A DNA stretch of 64,000 nt from Labia minor. Lineage: Eukaryota > Arthropoda > Insecta > Dermaptera > Spongiphoridae. The stretch covers positions 74,016,053 to 74,080,052 of the forward strand of contig OY720344.1 of NCBI GenBank assembly GCA_963082975.1, written 5' to 3'. Shown piece by piece: positions 32,777 through 45,604 of this stretch; positions within the stretch are counted from its first letter, which is position 1; each line of letters starts with the position of its first letter. A program made the position numbers and the translations under genes. Below the pieces are notes generated by a model. It was given only the letters and a program-made list of their open reading frames with translations, was not told the DNA's origin and did not search any database.

Positions 32777-33630
32777 ATTTAATGTTTTTTTTAATTAATT
32801 AACAAACTATTGTAAAACAAAAAAATAAATGTGCTTGTTTTATTTAAAATTCTGTTTCTCTACTTATAATAAAATTGACAAGTCCTGTTAATTGCATTAA
32901 AATATAAACTTTTGAATAGCAAAAAACAAAAAAAATAAATAAATAAATAAATAAATAAAAAAACCAACTAATAATAAATACATTTCACGTAGAATTATAT
33001 TATATGAGAAGCATCACGTATTTGAAAAATACGTGATGATTATTGTATGAATGTTGAAAAATGAAATAGTAAATAGTGAACTAGACTCATTTTGATTGGT
33101 GTTCATGCTGGCCAGTTCATTTAGTACGAATTGGAACGAGACACTAAGTTATTATCTCTCTTCATCTGTTATCATTTGATGATTGCCAATTGGGGTGGGA
33201 GTCGTGCAGGGAAGCGAGCGTTTGATGATGGCGACTAGTTCATTCAGATTGGGGAGGGGGAAACGAATCCGAGTCCCACGCGAAATGCCGCTCCGCCAAT
33301 TAACAACGTTTCTCACAATAAACTACTCTACCAATCGAAAAAAAAAATATTGTATGCAATTCACACGTTCAATATTTATTCTCAATCTTAATTATTGATT
33401 ATTTAATTTTTATTTTATTTAAAAATTTAAAACATTTATTATAGAGTTTCTTCGTTAATTATAAAAAATAAATGTATATTATATATAATATCTACATAAT
33501 ATCAATATGACTATGGGTCTTCTGAACTCAAAAGTCCTTGACCAGATTAAACACTATCAGTCTATTGAGTCTTTGGTATTCTACATATATTATGTACGAA
33601 TTTAAAATATACAAAATAAAGGAATAATAT
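32777..33630. other. AT-rich DNA with a CCAAT-motif cluster
   Basis: Has an (AAAT)n array at about 32937-32960. The segment 33080-33340 is GC-richer and contains several ATTGG/CCAAT pentamers (33097, 33131, 33189, 33248, and reversed near 33296 and 33331). The frame at 33183-33398 has no recognised domain. It could be a promoter or a decayed repeat. Confidence 0.35.
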
Positions 33631-33639
33631 ATAAATGAT

Positions 33640-34054
33640 CAGTGGCGGATTAAGTTGATTGGGGGCCCCGGGCAGTAAAATTGAAATGGGCCCTCTTATT
33701 TACAATTATAATTGAAAGACAAATTTAGTTTATATTATAATTTAGGCTGTTTTATACTTACATATATAGTACTTATGTAAAAAATACATAATTTTTACTG
33801 TGGACGTCGAGACCAAAAATTGATTATCTTTTCTTAAGTTAGTCGGGGTTCAAACACGACCGAATAAAAATCTGTTGTTCAATAAAGATCTGTATCAAGA
33901 ATAACTTGATTTATTTAAATTCCGATTATCCATAAACTCAACAGTTTTGTTAAATTTTTTTTAAGGAAATATTTTTATTTAGGTTTCGGTGGGCCCCTCG
34001 GGCTGGTGGGCCCCGGGCGGCCGTCCGGTCCGCCCGGCGTTTAATCCGTCTCTG
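33640..34054. mobile_element. hAT MITE
   Basis: Ends CAGTGGCGGATTAAG and the inverse 'tttaatccgtctctg', an inverted repeat with two to three mismatches. An exact 8-bp duplication TAAATGAT flanks it (33632-33639, 34055-34062). Both subterminal regions are rich in 'GGGCCC'. No transposase remains. Confidence 0.9.
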
Positions 34055-34167
34055 TAAATGATTTAATAATAACTTTATTCTGAAAAATTATTTGTATATT
34101 ATTTTTTATAATGCTATTTGTTAGAATGGATGTGAATTGATAATTGTTGTTTTTAATTATATTATAA

Positions 34168-34480
34168 TAGCTGCTCAAACCGCCTTAGGCGTTCTTCACA
34201 CCTAGATGGGGCTCTGCCCGAAGTAATAGATAGTATTTGGTTGAAAGTTTATATATAAAAGGTTTTCATCCATTTTGTTTCAATCAGTATATTACATAAA
34301 TCATTCATTTGTTTTTGAGTTCTTATTTAAAATATATTTTAATTTCATCAATAAATTAATTATATATTATTATTGTATATGTTATATCTATCTATCTCTG
34401 TGACTCCACGGTACTCGAAAGTTCTTTGCTGCAACAATCATATTTCTCCCTATCCTGAGCTATAATATGCAAAAAATTTT
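34168..34480 (-). mobile_element. Helitron 3' end with LINE tail
   Basis: The minus-strand 3' end 'acgcc-taa-ggcgg' hairpin then 'tttgagcagCTA|T' matches the other Helitron ends but lacks the final G. The sequence 'agtatttggttgaaag' next to it matches the Helitron at 47.4 kb. A LINE tail lies at 34385-34470. The 5' TC end was not found, so the full extent is unknown. Confidence 0.55.
34385..34470 (-). pseudogene. LINE 3' terminus fragment (c)
   Basis: The minus strand reads IIAQDREKYDCC, or IVAAKNFRVPW after a frame change, and then 'gtggagtcacagagatagat'. The 'AQDR...VAAAKN' tail and the 'cacagagatagata' end recur at 36.25 and 53.54 kb, so this is the 3' end of the same LINE family with a GATA-type tail. 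Confidence 0.6.
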
Positions 34481-34547
34481 AAATTCTGAGCAATGAAACC
34501 TTTTTTTAGATTACATAAATAAGATCTTATATAGCTAAATTAAAAAA

Positions 34548-35215
34548 TTTGGAGTGCCTCCACTATCTCGAAAATTTGAATTGGATAATCAAGCTTATTT
34601 CTATATTTGAAAATTAATTAAAATTTTATTCTATCCGATCATAGGATTTAGGGTTTTTAACATAATTTTCATTGATAATATTTTATTGAAATCAGAAGAT
34701 TTTCTCTTATTACTAATTATATTTTTGTGAGTTTTGCAAATTTATGAAATTAGCATTTATTTTCTAATGATTTTAGCTGCATTTAAATTTTATCATAGTT
34801 TTAATAAAAATTAAATTCATTACCAGGTACTCGAAGGGGACGTAGCAATTGAGGTATCCATTACATCTCTTATTTGGAATGTTCAATGTGTATACAATTA
34901 CAGCGCGTGTTTGGTCTTTGTTGATGACCACGACACTAGTTGGCGCGTGATCGGCAGTCAACGTGTTAAAAAATTTAAAAAATTAATTCAATCAAACTGA
35001 AATTCTATATATAGCAGTTTTATACAATTTTTAATCTTCTGAAAAACTATCAAACATATACATATCTTTATTTGGTATATCTTTATACGTGGTAGGTAAT
35101 TGCCATTTTCCGAATGAGCTACATTTCTCAATAGTTGATAGAAAACTACGAATTTTGAATAATGTCCGTGTACAAAATTTCATTATTCTAGTTCAAACCG
35201 ACGAGATAGTAAAAA
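34548..35215 (-). mobile_element. Helentron-type element (family 2), copy 3, altered
   Basis: The 3' block 'ttggagtgcctccactatctcg' is at the low-coordinate end, and 'gacgagatagtaaaa' is the 5' terminus at 35201-35215. The body from 34895 matches copy 1 ('gcgcgtgtttggtctttgtt'). About 290 bp (34600-34890) is unrelated inserted or replaced sequence, and the GT array is deleted. Confidence 0.6.
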
Positions 35216-36110
35216 TAAATTAATAAAAACGAATTAATGAAAATTTTGATAAAATAATCATTCAGATTATAGGAAATTTTTTATACAAAAATATTTAATA
35301 GAGAAAAAAGTAGTCTCCATTTCTAAAAGAATCGAATCGTTTATTCAATTTTACAGTTGGATCATAATAATAACACATAAAAGATATCTTCAAAAATTGC
35401 CATGAAGGGATTCTTATAACATTAAATTTTTTTTTTTGTTTTTAATCATAATCGCAATATTTTATACTTTGATAATTAATTATAAGGAAAAAAGAAACCC
35501 CATTAATAGATAGAAAAAACTTTTTTATGAGATTTTCCTCCTTTTTTTTAATTATTAATTTTTAAACAAATAAAAAAAAATAAATAGAAATATTACTATG
35601 AGTATTATGTAATAAGTTTTTTTTTATAACAAACATGAATATATGTATTTCAATTTTTGTATATGAGTTTATTTATTTATGTTTTTATATTTATTAGTTG
35701 ATAAAGAAAATAATAGTTGGTTTTTAAATGCTCAGATAAGAATTTATGGATGTACTTTATTTGAATTTTTTACTGCTGCTGTCCAATTTACTCACCCCTA
35801 ATAACCTTGAAATTTTCTTTAGAAGAATTACTATGTTGATGAAATCTTTTAGATGGCAAAATACCCCCTCAGTGGAATGGGAAATAACTGAAGTCAAGAC
35901 TCCTTTTTTTGGAGTCTTGACTTCAGTTATGGAAGAATTTTATTTGTTTAGTTACAATTCTCTTAATAAGGAGACTGGAAAATGAGAAATTCCGCGGGCG
36001 CGCGCATGATTTCTATACATCTCCAAAAATAGTCATAATAGAGTTATAAGAAGAACAGACTACAAAAACTAACTCTTTTTCCGGGCATCAGTTAGTAGTA
36101 CAAAACGTAA
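35216..36110. other. Unassigned AT-rich DNA
   Basis: Contains the perfect hairpin at 35884-35930 and an isolated GC spike 'ccgcgggcgcgcgcatg' near 35991-36007. No gene recognised. Confidence 0.5.
35884..35930. repeat. Perfect 20-bp stem hairpin
   Basis: The arm ATAACTGAAGTCAAGACTCC (35884-35903) and its exact inverse (35911-35930) flank a T7 loop. The stem has no mismatch. The surrounding open frame (35746-35985) is probably incidental. Confidence 0.9.
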
Positions 36111-36119
36111 TGGGTTTTT

Positions 36120-36258
36120 TATATGATGGTGTTTTGAGGGAATTAAGAGAGAATGTGAATTGGATGGAGGTGGCTCAGGATTAAAGACATTTGGAGGCAT
36201 ATGATTATTGAAATCTTGAACTTTCAGGATCATTTCATCCACAGAGATAGATACAAGT
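36120..36258 (+). pseudogene. LINE 3' terminus fragment (d)
   Basis: Reads LRELRENVNWMEVAQD, a stop, then RHLEAY, matching the C-terminal tail of the same LINE family. The DNA end 'tccacagagatagatac' at 36239-36255 matches the family's 3' tail. Only ~140 bp remain. Confidence 0.65.
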
Positions 36259-37781
36259 AAATTCTAGACAAAAAACTAATAACATCTTCAAATGGATGTT
36301 TGCTTCGTTTTAAAAAAACGTTAAATTTAAAAATAGATAATATTATATACTGATATATACCTAACTCTAAATAAATCATAACTACTTGTATTTTCTTAAA
36401 ATAAAATTATTTGTATATAAGAGTAGATATATAAATATATAGTCAGGTAGAAATAAGTTTAACAAAAAAAAAAAATAAATGTGCGATAATAATTCATTGC
36501 AAACTGAGAATTGAAATTAATTTATTAGAGAAGGTAAAGAGTGACGTTACTAATGAAATTAGTCATTACATCTTTGGACTGAATTGAATGTAATTATCCC
36601 AGGTAATCAAGTTATTTCAATTTACAGATGTTGTTTAACTATCTTTATTAATTTGATAATGTTTATCAGTATGCGCTAATTGAGAGGTAACGATTCGATT
36701 TCTTTTTTTTGTATGGTTTTTAATTGTATATAAAATCATTTCCATGAAAATCAATTTCGATAAACGAAAATCAATGGAAATAAACTTAAGAATTAAATTG
36801 ATTAATAAAAATAGTTTCTTGAAAAAACCTACAATAATTTAAATAAATATATCAACTATTTATACATTAATTTAAAGATTGGTGAACTATTTGTTTATGT
36901 TAAAGAGATTTAATTATTTGAAATGGATGTTCTCAAATGTTCTTTTTCTGTCAATCTTTCACGATTTGCTTAACAAACACTTATTAAGAGCAGCTCGTAA
37001 AAGCTGATGGATAAGAGAAGGAAGAAATAACTGTAAAAATAACTAAATTCTTAATTTTCATTATTTTTAGCCAAGTGTTTTTGTATTTTGTTTTGTAGGT
37101 ATTTTCATTATGTTTTTAATATTATTTGATATTTTTTAAAATTGGATTATAAAATTCTGATCGTTATAATTTAAGGAACATGAATAGGGAGAAAATAAAT
37201 GATAAAAAATCCTATTATGAAAATAAAAATGGAGAAGATTGGAGTGGATCAAAATTGAAGGTTTAGGATTAGAAATTTGTTTAGTTTTTCTAATGCGAAT
37301 TTTAAAATAAATATTTTATAATAATGATTTATTATTTATTTTCTATTAGGTCTCAATTTATTTTTATTTATTTTTCGTTTAATTGTGTTCTTACAAAGTA
37401 AAATAAAATAACTATGTTATATTTATTGACTTTGTACTAATAGAACATTCTAAATATGTAGTAGGTTAAGTAATAAAATAAGTTTGAAAAGAAAGAAAAT
37501 TATTAATCAAATTATAAGTGATAATAAATGAATAAATATTGATAATCTCCTGTTGATTAAGAATGATTACTCTACACCGTTTATCTGAATGAGTTCATAT
37601 TTTATGGATTTATTTGAAATTCAGTAATCTAGGAAGAGAGATTAAAAGAAAGGTTCTCTTATCAATTATAATATAATATAATTTAAACAAATTTCAAGAT
37701 CTTTATCTTATCTTATAATATTATACTAGCAAAAATTGTATATATATATATATATATTTATCTCGTATATATATTATTATT
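36259..37781. other. Unassigned AT-rich DNA
   Basis: No gene, element end or RNA recognised. Confidence 0.5.
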
Positions 37782-38000
37782 CATTGTTTTTTTCCTAATT
37801 TAAATTTATATGAAGTCGCTAACTACGTTATCAATTCTTTTTTTAATTGAATTGATAGATTTTTTTGAAATTAACACCATAGATAATATTTATAAAGATA
37901 AATCAATCTGTATTGGTTTCAGCCTCGTGAAAAATCATCTTCGTTAGTTTATTCCTAATTCAAATTTATATGACGTCACTAACTACGGCATCCATATTTT
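37782..38000 (+). mobile_element. Helentron-1 relic, central fragment in tandem
   Basis: 37911-38000 ('tattggtttcagcctcgtga', 'ttatatgacgtcac') is a diverged match to the central part of Helentron-1, including one TGACGTCA. A second partial copy lies at 37782-37832 ('cctaatttaaatttatatga', with 'agtcgctaactacg'). Neither terminus survives. Confidence 0.55.
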
Positions 38001-38185
38001 CCTCTTGCCATTATTTTTAAATTGATATTTTATTAATATTTTTTTTATATTTAAAATATTTTACAATTCTTTATTTAATTTCGAAATAAAATTGAAAATA
38101 TTTATTTTAATAATATTTTAGAATCAAATTACGAAATATATTATTCTTTTACCAAAAAAAATCTAAAAGTTATCTTATTTGTCTT

Positions 38186-38774
38186 CAGGGCTGTCTTAAG
38201 GAATCGGCGCCCATGGCCCTTCTTCCTAAGAAAATACACAGAATGGCAAATGGGAGTCGGAAAAGTTATACAAAACAAAAGTGTCAGAACTAGAAAAAAA
38301 CTATTTATTACTTTTATAATAAACTGTTATCTTTATTGTAACTATTCTTTAAAGTCACTTATTTAAAAGATGGGTATAAATGTTTACCCAGATTTGAAGG
38401 GATTATCTCAATAGTGACAGTTCCAATCAGTTTTTAGTCTAATCCTTAGAACTTGATCGGAACTATTATATGATTGGTGGTTTTATATTAAGTCCAGAAC
38501 AGCTCCAACAGTTCAAATGCGACTGAAACAAAAGTACGATCGGTAGGGTGTTACTGTTATTTCGCGTTGCCCTTCTCTATCTATCGTTTTTCAGCACATT
38601 TGGAAGAAATAAAAATCAGTTTAATATTTTAAGAAGTGTTTTAATTTAAAAATAAGTAAAAACTAATAAAATGAAAAATAATTTTTTATTATATCGCAAA
38701 TAAAAAATTGCCGCCTCAAAAGGCTTGCGTCCTGGGGCTATAGCCCATTTAGCCCTGTAGTTAGGGCGGCACTG
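38186..38774. mobile_element. hAT element, no transposase
   Basis: The left end CAGGGCTGTCTTAAGG and the right end (read inward) CAGTGCCGCCCTAACTAC are imperfect inverted repeats. Flanks TTTGTCTT (38178-38185) and TTTGTTTT (38775-38782) are an 8-bp duplication with one mismatch. GC-rich ends enclose AT-rich noncoding sequence. Confidence 0.8.
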
Positions 38775-38782
38775 TTTGTTTT

Positions 38783-40261
38783 GCAAACATTATAAGTATA
38801 TAAATTATCTTTGTGTATTTCTATATTGAAAACATACGTATTATACATATTATATATGATATTTTAAAAACAATTTCTTTCTTTAATTAATATTCATTTA
38901 AAATGAGAATTAAAGGAATCTTATTCAAAATAAATTATTGAATAAATATGATCTAATAATATTAAATACACACACACAAATAGAAAAGCATAAATAAATA
39001 ATATTTTAATTCCTGTTCATTTAAAATATTTGAATTGTTTTCATTTATTTTTTTAATAATTAGTTAATATTTATTTGATTAATTAGTTATTATACATGTT
39101 AATTTTTTTTTTCTTTAAAATATTTGAAATTTTTTTAATCTGTTTTGTCTTTTAATTTTTTGTTAATTCTTATAAATTTTTATTATTTAATTGTATTATT
39201 TATTATTATTATTTATTATTATTGAGGACCCCAAGTTCCATTCATTTTAATCAGATTGATGCAATGATGTAACATTTAATAATTGTAATAAATAATCAAA
39301 GAATTATATATCAATATTTTTTAAAGGGTTGAGCGATAGCTCGGTGTGTTTCAGGTACTCATACTCCATTTTTGAAATATTATTTTTTTGTTTTTTTTAG
39401 GAACTCTTGTATGTAGATCCCAACGAATGATTTGAGTTATAAATTATTAAACAATTATATATTCAATATATATTGAAATTAAATCTCTCTTATCTTTATA
39501 AAAATTATTAAAATGAGGGTAAAGTGACAAATCTAATATTGCATAATCATAGAATAACACAGTGCAAACAAATTTTTTATATATAATTATGGTAAGAATT
39601 CACACCTGAAAATGTATTTTTAGTTTATATCACCAAGCGTCAATTATAATGTTGACTTGAAATCAATTATTTCTAATTATCATCTTTCTATCTCATCGTT
39701 ATATAAAGTTTACATTTAATTGATGCTAAACATCTTATTTGGATTGGTTTCAACAAAACAGTGAGGGAGGGGGTGGAAGATTTTTTTTTTCTGTTTTTAA
39801 AAACCTCTCATCTTTTAAGTCAACTCATAAAACTATGCATGAATAATGAATGAATTTAATAAATGTGAATTATATAGGATAACTTTATATAGAAAAAAAT
39901 TGGTTATTATTGTTATTATTTATTTTTTCTATATAAATTATAATATATAAAAATCTTTTATTCTCATCTATTTATTATATTACACATTTTATCTACCAAT
40001 TACTTTAAATTAAAACATGAGGTCAATGTGTATTAATGAAACAAACAATTATTTTTAAATCAAAACTATTAGTTTTATGACAATAAGGACGTGACCCTAA
40101 TTTTTTTCCTAGTATGTTGAGTATATTTTAAAAGAGTGAATGTTCTGGATTCTAGATCCATGATGAACAACGATTACTAATTTTTTTTTTTTAAAGGATA
40201 AATTAATGAAACTATATCTTAAAAAAATGAGCCTTTTATCTATCTAATAAGACTTTAAGGA
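38783..40261. other. Unassigned AT-rich DNA
   Basis: Nothing recognisable. A tRNA-like look near 39330-39370 was rejected. Confidence 0.5.
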
Positions 40262-40345
40262 ACGTTTTTCACATTCCTCCAAACCTCCCTCTATTCTGAA
40301 TTATATCCATCCAACTCCCTCACGACCCTTTTTACATTGTCTTCG
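40262..40345 (-). pseudogene. LINE tail fragment (e)
   Basis: On the minus strand, in shifting frames, it reads DNVKR, WMDIIQNRGRFGGM. This parallels 'RDN..W...AQDRHLWRS' of the LINE family tail. It is short and strongly decayed. Confidence 0.4.
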
Positions 40346-41044
40346 AATAAAAAACTGACCCAAGGCCTTAAATGTGAATTGTCAAATTGAATTTGTATTC
40401 CTATTCCATTTCAATTTAATTTGTAAGTGAATATTAAAATACTTATCCAATTAGTAAGTAATATTAGTTTGTGTTGTTGTACTTGTTTAAAAAATTATCA
40501 ATGAAATCCGGGTCTCACTTTAATTACTTACTAATCTCTATTCAAGATATATGAGATGAGGAATCTTCTACGAGTATTAAAACCAATTATTTGTTAAGGA
40601 GCATAGAGGAAGCTAAAAAAAAAATCTGCGAGACAAAAAAGAACTTTTGTGATTCAATCCTGGATTTAGACAATCCCAAATTGGATGCCAGAATATAATT
40701 TCGAGTTTTAATTGTGTATAAATCTCATAAAACCAACTATTTTAACCAAATTTGAATAAACAAATTCTCATTTTCTCATATTATTATCAATTTTAAAATT
40801 TATTTTTATTATAATATATAGAAATAAATTTAATTAAATGGAAATGTTGTTGATTTCATTAGGAAATTTCATTCTTTAATACCATTTTGTCTTTCCGCGA
40901 AATGAACTGAGAAGAAGAGTGGGAAATTGAACTGATAAGGGGAGAACTCGGATTCATTTACAGCCATTTCGCCTATTGAAGGGCTTCTCAACCCTCCATC
41001 GACAAATAACAATCGGATTTTCGGTAAAAAAGAGAGAAAAGATT

Positions 41045-41084
<40 letters not shown>

Positions 41085-41468
41085 AACATTGGCTTGATGA
41101 AAAAGATTGAGAAAGAAAATTCAGGATTTTATTGTATCAAATTTAAATTCAAGTTAAATATTGATTATGAGCAGAACAAGTAATAATTAAAGTTACTCAA
41201 AATAATATTTTGAAGCTTAACAATGAATGAAGGAATAACTTATAGTAAAAATCACCAATAATTAAATTCCAATAAATGATTAAAATGATCAATAGCTTGC
41301 AAAAGTCATTAAAATTATAAAAAGATAAAAACCAAATCTATTTTTTTACATATATTGAATTTTAAATTATTTTCTATTCATCCTCATTTTATGAGACTTA
41401 ATACAAATAAAGTCTACATTAAAATATATAGATGTATATTTTTGAATACGAGGTTTCCGTTAAATATT
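40346..41468. other. Unassigned DNA with (CT)n(AT)n
   Basis: Contains a (CT)n-(TA)n microsatellite at about 41044-41084. A GC-moderate patch at 40880-41010 has no recognised feature. Confidence 0.5.
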
Positions 41469-41697
41469 ATGAAAAGTTATTTCCGGGTGATTATTACGTT
41501 TTTTGTAAGATTTGAGTCTCTGTCCGTATTTTAGGTATTTTGATGAGTAATGTTCAACTCCAAATACCATCAATGACTCACAAAAGTTAAGACCCACAAT
41601 CCCAAAATGCTCTTCCCAAAAATTTCTTTAAAAAGGCACCGAAACGGCGAGACACAAATAAAAAAAACATGTGTAAATAACACGGTTAACTTTTCAT
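41469..41697. mobile_element. Fold-back MITE (family FB-B), short copy
   Basis: Outer ends ATGAAAAGTTATTTCCGGGT and the inverse 'aacacggttaacttttcat'. Inside, 'gatttgagtctc' faces 'ggcaccgaaacggcgagaca', as in the 16.3 kb copy. 229 bp, noncoding. Confidence 0.6.
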
Positions 41698-43829
41698 ATA
41701 CGTATGTATATATTAAATTTTTTTTATTTCTTAAAGAAAAATAATAATAATATAAATTTATTTGATTTATTGAGTGAACATTTAGATAATTTTGTTTTTT
41801 CCTTAATTCATGTTAGATAAGGGCAATGAATGTTAAAATATTTTTCATCTTTTTTTTAGATTTTTTTTTGTTATGTCCCTATTTTATTATTTGAAATGAT
41901 GAATACTTTTAATGAATTTAACAAAGGACTTACAGTGAAAAGGAAAAAAAGAACATCTGTGATTATTAAAAGTTGATATGAATTGCTTTTTTTTCCTCTT
42001 AATAATTATAACTGTTAAATGTTAATTTGATTGAATTGAAAATAAAGAAAGTTTTTGGACTGACTTTTTGAATATCTTTTAAAATTCAGAACATAAAGAA
42101 ATTATTCTAAAGTAGGAAAAATTTAATATGCCCTCTATTTGACAATATATTGGTATGAAGAAAATGTATAAATAAGATTTTAATATATTATTATAGTTGA
42201 ACAAAATTAAATTATTTTTACTTGACTAACGAGGTGGACAAGTTGGAAAGAACCGTGATTAGGAGATGTCATTTTAAAACAACGAGATATATTTCTGACA
42301 TTTTTACTATTAACAATTATATATGAATATGGATAAACTTTATCATCTACAGCGTATATCTGATTGATTTCAGATGTTTTAATTAAATTATAAATTAATA
42401 TTAATCGCGTTCTTTAAGGTTTGTGGCAAAATATAATTTTCATTATTTTTTCTAAGAATCTTCTAACTCATCAGTATATCATATATATAAATTTAATAAA
42501 GTATTTAAACAGTTATAATAAGTTAAACAGTTATAATAAACGTCAGAATCAGATAAGAAGAAATATTGTGATGATGGTGTAACAACCGAAATGTTTATGC
42601 GTATAAATCAAATATATCAATAAACTTGAAACTTCACCACAAGTTTAATTAAAAATTCTTCTTATTAAATTGTTTATTACGTATTAAAATTATTTTTTTA
42701 TATTTGATGGGATGATTATATCATTAATTTTAAAAAACTTTGTTCTGAAATGAATTTTGAGTCTCGTACTTCTCCGTTGAAAATGTTATCTTCATTCTTA
42801 GGAACTATAAAAGTTATAAAATCAATTAATTAGTTTTATAAACTATAAATTAATACTAATAAAGTCAGTTTTGGATCTTTTATAAACATTTATGCATATT
42901 CTTTATATTAAAAATATATGAAACTTTATTATATTTGCGAGAAATTGGAGAGAAAGCTTGTTTATTTTTTAGAATAGTAAAATTTTATAATATAATTACT
43001 AAAAGTGAATTACTTTATAATTACAAGTACAAAATTATGTGTGATAATAGAAATGGAAAATTAAATTTCTTCCAAACTAAAGTTAAGTCCCAAAGCACAC
43101 ATAGCTTAACTCAATTAGGTTCATTGATTACTAAATTTCCAAATTATCTATTTCATGGAAAACCAATGATATTTAAAAAATTTTAATTCTTCCCCTATTT
43201 GAATGCAACCCAAATGACAAAACCGATTCTTTTTATTAGATTTAATTATTAATTTCTAGACATATATAATCTTGCAATTTTTCCATAAAAGCTTCTCACA
43301 AAATTATATTCCAAAACATTGAATAATAATGTAAATTTATTACTTTATTTAATTATCCACAGTAAAGTTCCATGTTTTTATTAGCAATTTAATTTCAACC
43401 TCAAAATTGATTCAAGATAATTACATTTTACTTTTAAATATCAATTTCAACGTAAATTTCCCACCTTTCCATTTCTTATACACGCGCATACATCCTTAAA
43501 ATAATCTTCAAACCTATTTGATGTGATTCTTTAAATAACTTCATGTAATGTAATTTTAGTAAAAGACGATCGCTGATTCAAGAACTTTACTTTGAAATTT
43601 TATTTGGTAAATTAAATAACTTTTTGATAAAATGTAATTTTCTTTTGAAAAGAAGAAGAAAATGTTTGAAAATCAAATAACGACTCCCCTGAGAGAAAGA
43701 TAAAGTGTATGTGTGTGAACACACTTTATAATTTCTTATAAACTATACTACTTCTTTTTGAATAACTAAATTCAATGTTTTTTTTTTTTATTTTTTCTGA
43801 GTTTGTTTTATTTTCTTCAGTAATTAAAT

Positions 43830-43868
<39 letters not shown>

Positions 43869-43989
43869 ATATATATATTGACAAAAAAAATTTAAATCCA
43901 AGGCAAGATTTTCACTAAATTTAAAAATAAATAAACATAGAAAAAAATAAATAAATAAAAACCACTAAATTTTTTTGTATATTTTAAGT
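41698..43989. other. Unassigned AT-rich DNA
   Basis: Carries a (CT)n-(TA)n array at about 43836-43878 and a short inverted 'aagtgt...acactt' at 43705-43732. No gene recognised. Confidence 0.5.
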
Positions 43990-44245
43990 TCAGTACCTAT
44001 CATGTCGGTTGACCTCTCAGCGGAGTTCTTTGATCAGTACAACTTATCCCCTCATCCTTTATCTTGATTTTCTTTGATTGCAGCTGCTACTTTTTTTCAA
44101 TTATCTTGTCAATTTTGATTAGATAAGCTGGGTGGATCTCGTTTACATTGATTCCAGAGAGAAATTCTCTTACGGACCTGAGTCTTGAACTCTAGACAAC
44201 TAAGTTTAAAAACAAGCGTTTTGACCTCCTGTTAGATTACATGGT
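43990..44245 (-). repeat. tRNA-derived SINE, copy 2
   Basis: On the minus strand the head reads 'aacaggaggtcaaaacgc', and 'GAGTTCAAGACTC' is a good B box. The body shares 'gagaatttctctctgg', 'ctaatcaaaattgacaag' and 'aagaaaatcaagataaagg' with copy 1. The 'actgatca' segment near 44030 marks the 3' part. Confidence 0.65.
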
Positions 44246-44897
44246 GACTAAAAAACATAAACAAATAATCATATAACCCGAATCATTAAATTCGGCATTT
44301 AGTTTTAATATTGCAAAAATATGTAAATATTTTCAACTAATATCTAGAGTTAAATTTAATGATTAATATAATAAAGTATAAAAAGTTGTTTTATTGTGTT
44401 TCTTATAATCAAAGTTAGGAAGTTGGAGTCGGAATATGGTTTTATAAATATTTTAATCAATAAATAGATATTATTTCGATTATAGATATTTCATTTTATA
44501 TTTATCGATAATTTGTCTATTGAACTGAAGTCTCATTGGTGAAATATCTAAAAAAAAGAGGTAGAGATTTTCCCGTTTATTCAATCTCTCTCTCTCCATC
44601 TCTTTCTTTTCTTTGGAGAAAAAGTTGTTGACACTTGTTAAGAAAAGAAATCGATTCGTATCCATCGTAGAAATAAGAAAGTTATAATGGAAAACTTGTT
44701 ATCTGAAGTAGAAAGTTATTGAAGTGTAAGATAAAATAATTATTATTATTATTATTAATATTATTAATAATATAATTTCAAACAGTCCTTGCCATTTTTT
44801 TCCTTGCGAATTTTCATATGAAATTGTTTATTTTTTAGAATTTAAGGACTCAGAAATCCTTTTTTTACCGAACTATGTGTATTTGTTTATCTATAAA
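44246..44897. other. Unassigned AT-rich DNA
   Basis: Contains an (ATT)n array near 44739-44758. Nothing else recognised. Confidence 0.5.
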
Positions 44898-45405
44898 TCT
44901 CTATAATTAAACGACTACGCAATCCTAAGCTCCTTCTAAACGGCTTCATGGATCTTAATGGTTCGGGTATATTAAGGTATAAGGTTGAAAATTTCAAAAA
45001 AGTTGATCCGTTTCAAAGTTATGGGCAAAAAACCAACCGAAATAAACAACTCTCCATGTGGCGCCTCTGGTGGCTCAATTAAGAACTTGACACTCAAAAT
45101 AATATTAATAATTCTAGAAATTTCCATACAAAGAATGTTTATAATATTTAAATTTTTATTTTAAGTTCTAATATTCTATACTATTAAAAGTAAAATTAAA
45201 TTAAATTAAATTGAACATTACTTCTAATTGATTAATATTTTCTAAAACAATGTAAGTAATATTTTTTATATTTAAATTTATATTTTGAAAAATTTTGCAA
45301 TTTGCAAATTTGAGTGAAAACGAAGATCCTATCCTATGAATTACTATTACTATGAATTATATCGGAAGTACAGGGGGCAGAGCCGAAGGTGCTCTGAGAA
45401 GCTAG
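44898..45405 (+). mobile_element. Helitron, short nonautonomous copy
   Basis: The 3' end has the hairpin CAGAGC-cgaaggt-GCTCTG, then agaaGCTAG|T, with 'acagggggcag' upstream, as in the two minus-strand Helitrons. The 5' end is placed at A|TCTCTATAATTAAACG by analogy (a nearby alternative is 44890). It includes 'gtggcgcctctggtgg'. The 3' end is firm and the 5' end is inferred. Confidence 0.6.
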
Positions 45406-45604
45406 TATGAGTAAACATCTACAACCGTTTATTAAATTGAGTCCAAATTTTTTGTGATTGTTAAATTTAAAATAAAATTTATAATTTAATAAGATAAATT
45501 AAAAAAAATATATAGATTGCAAATAAATGTAAATGAATGAGAAGCTAATTTTCATTTATATGGAAGAAAAGAAAATTTCTGCAGATTAAATAAAATTTTA
45601 AATT

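Noticed and set aside
35991-36007. GC spike 'ccgcgggcgcgcgcatg' as a CpG island
   Set aside because: Only about 17 bp long with AT-rich flanks.
39325-39375. tRNA-like 'gagcgatagctcggtgtg' segment
   Set aside because: No acceptable B box or cloverleaf could be drawn.
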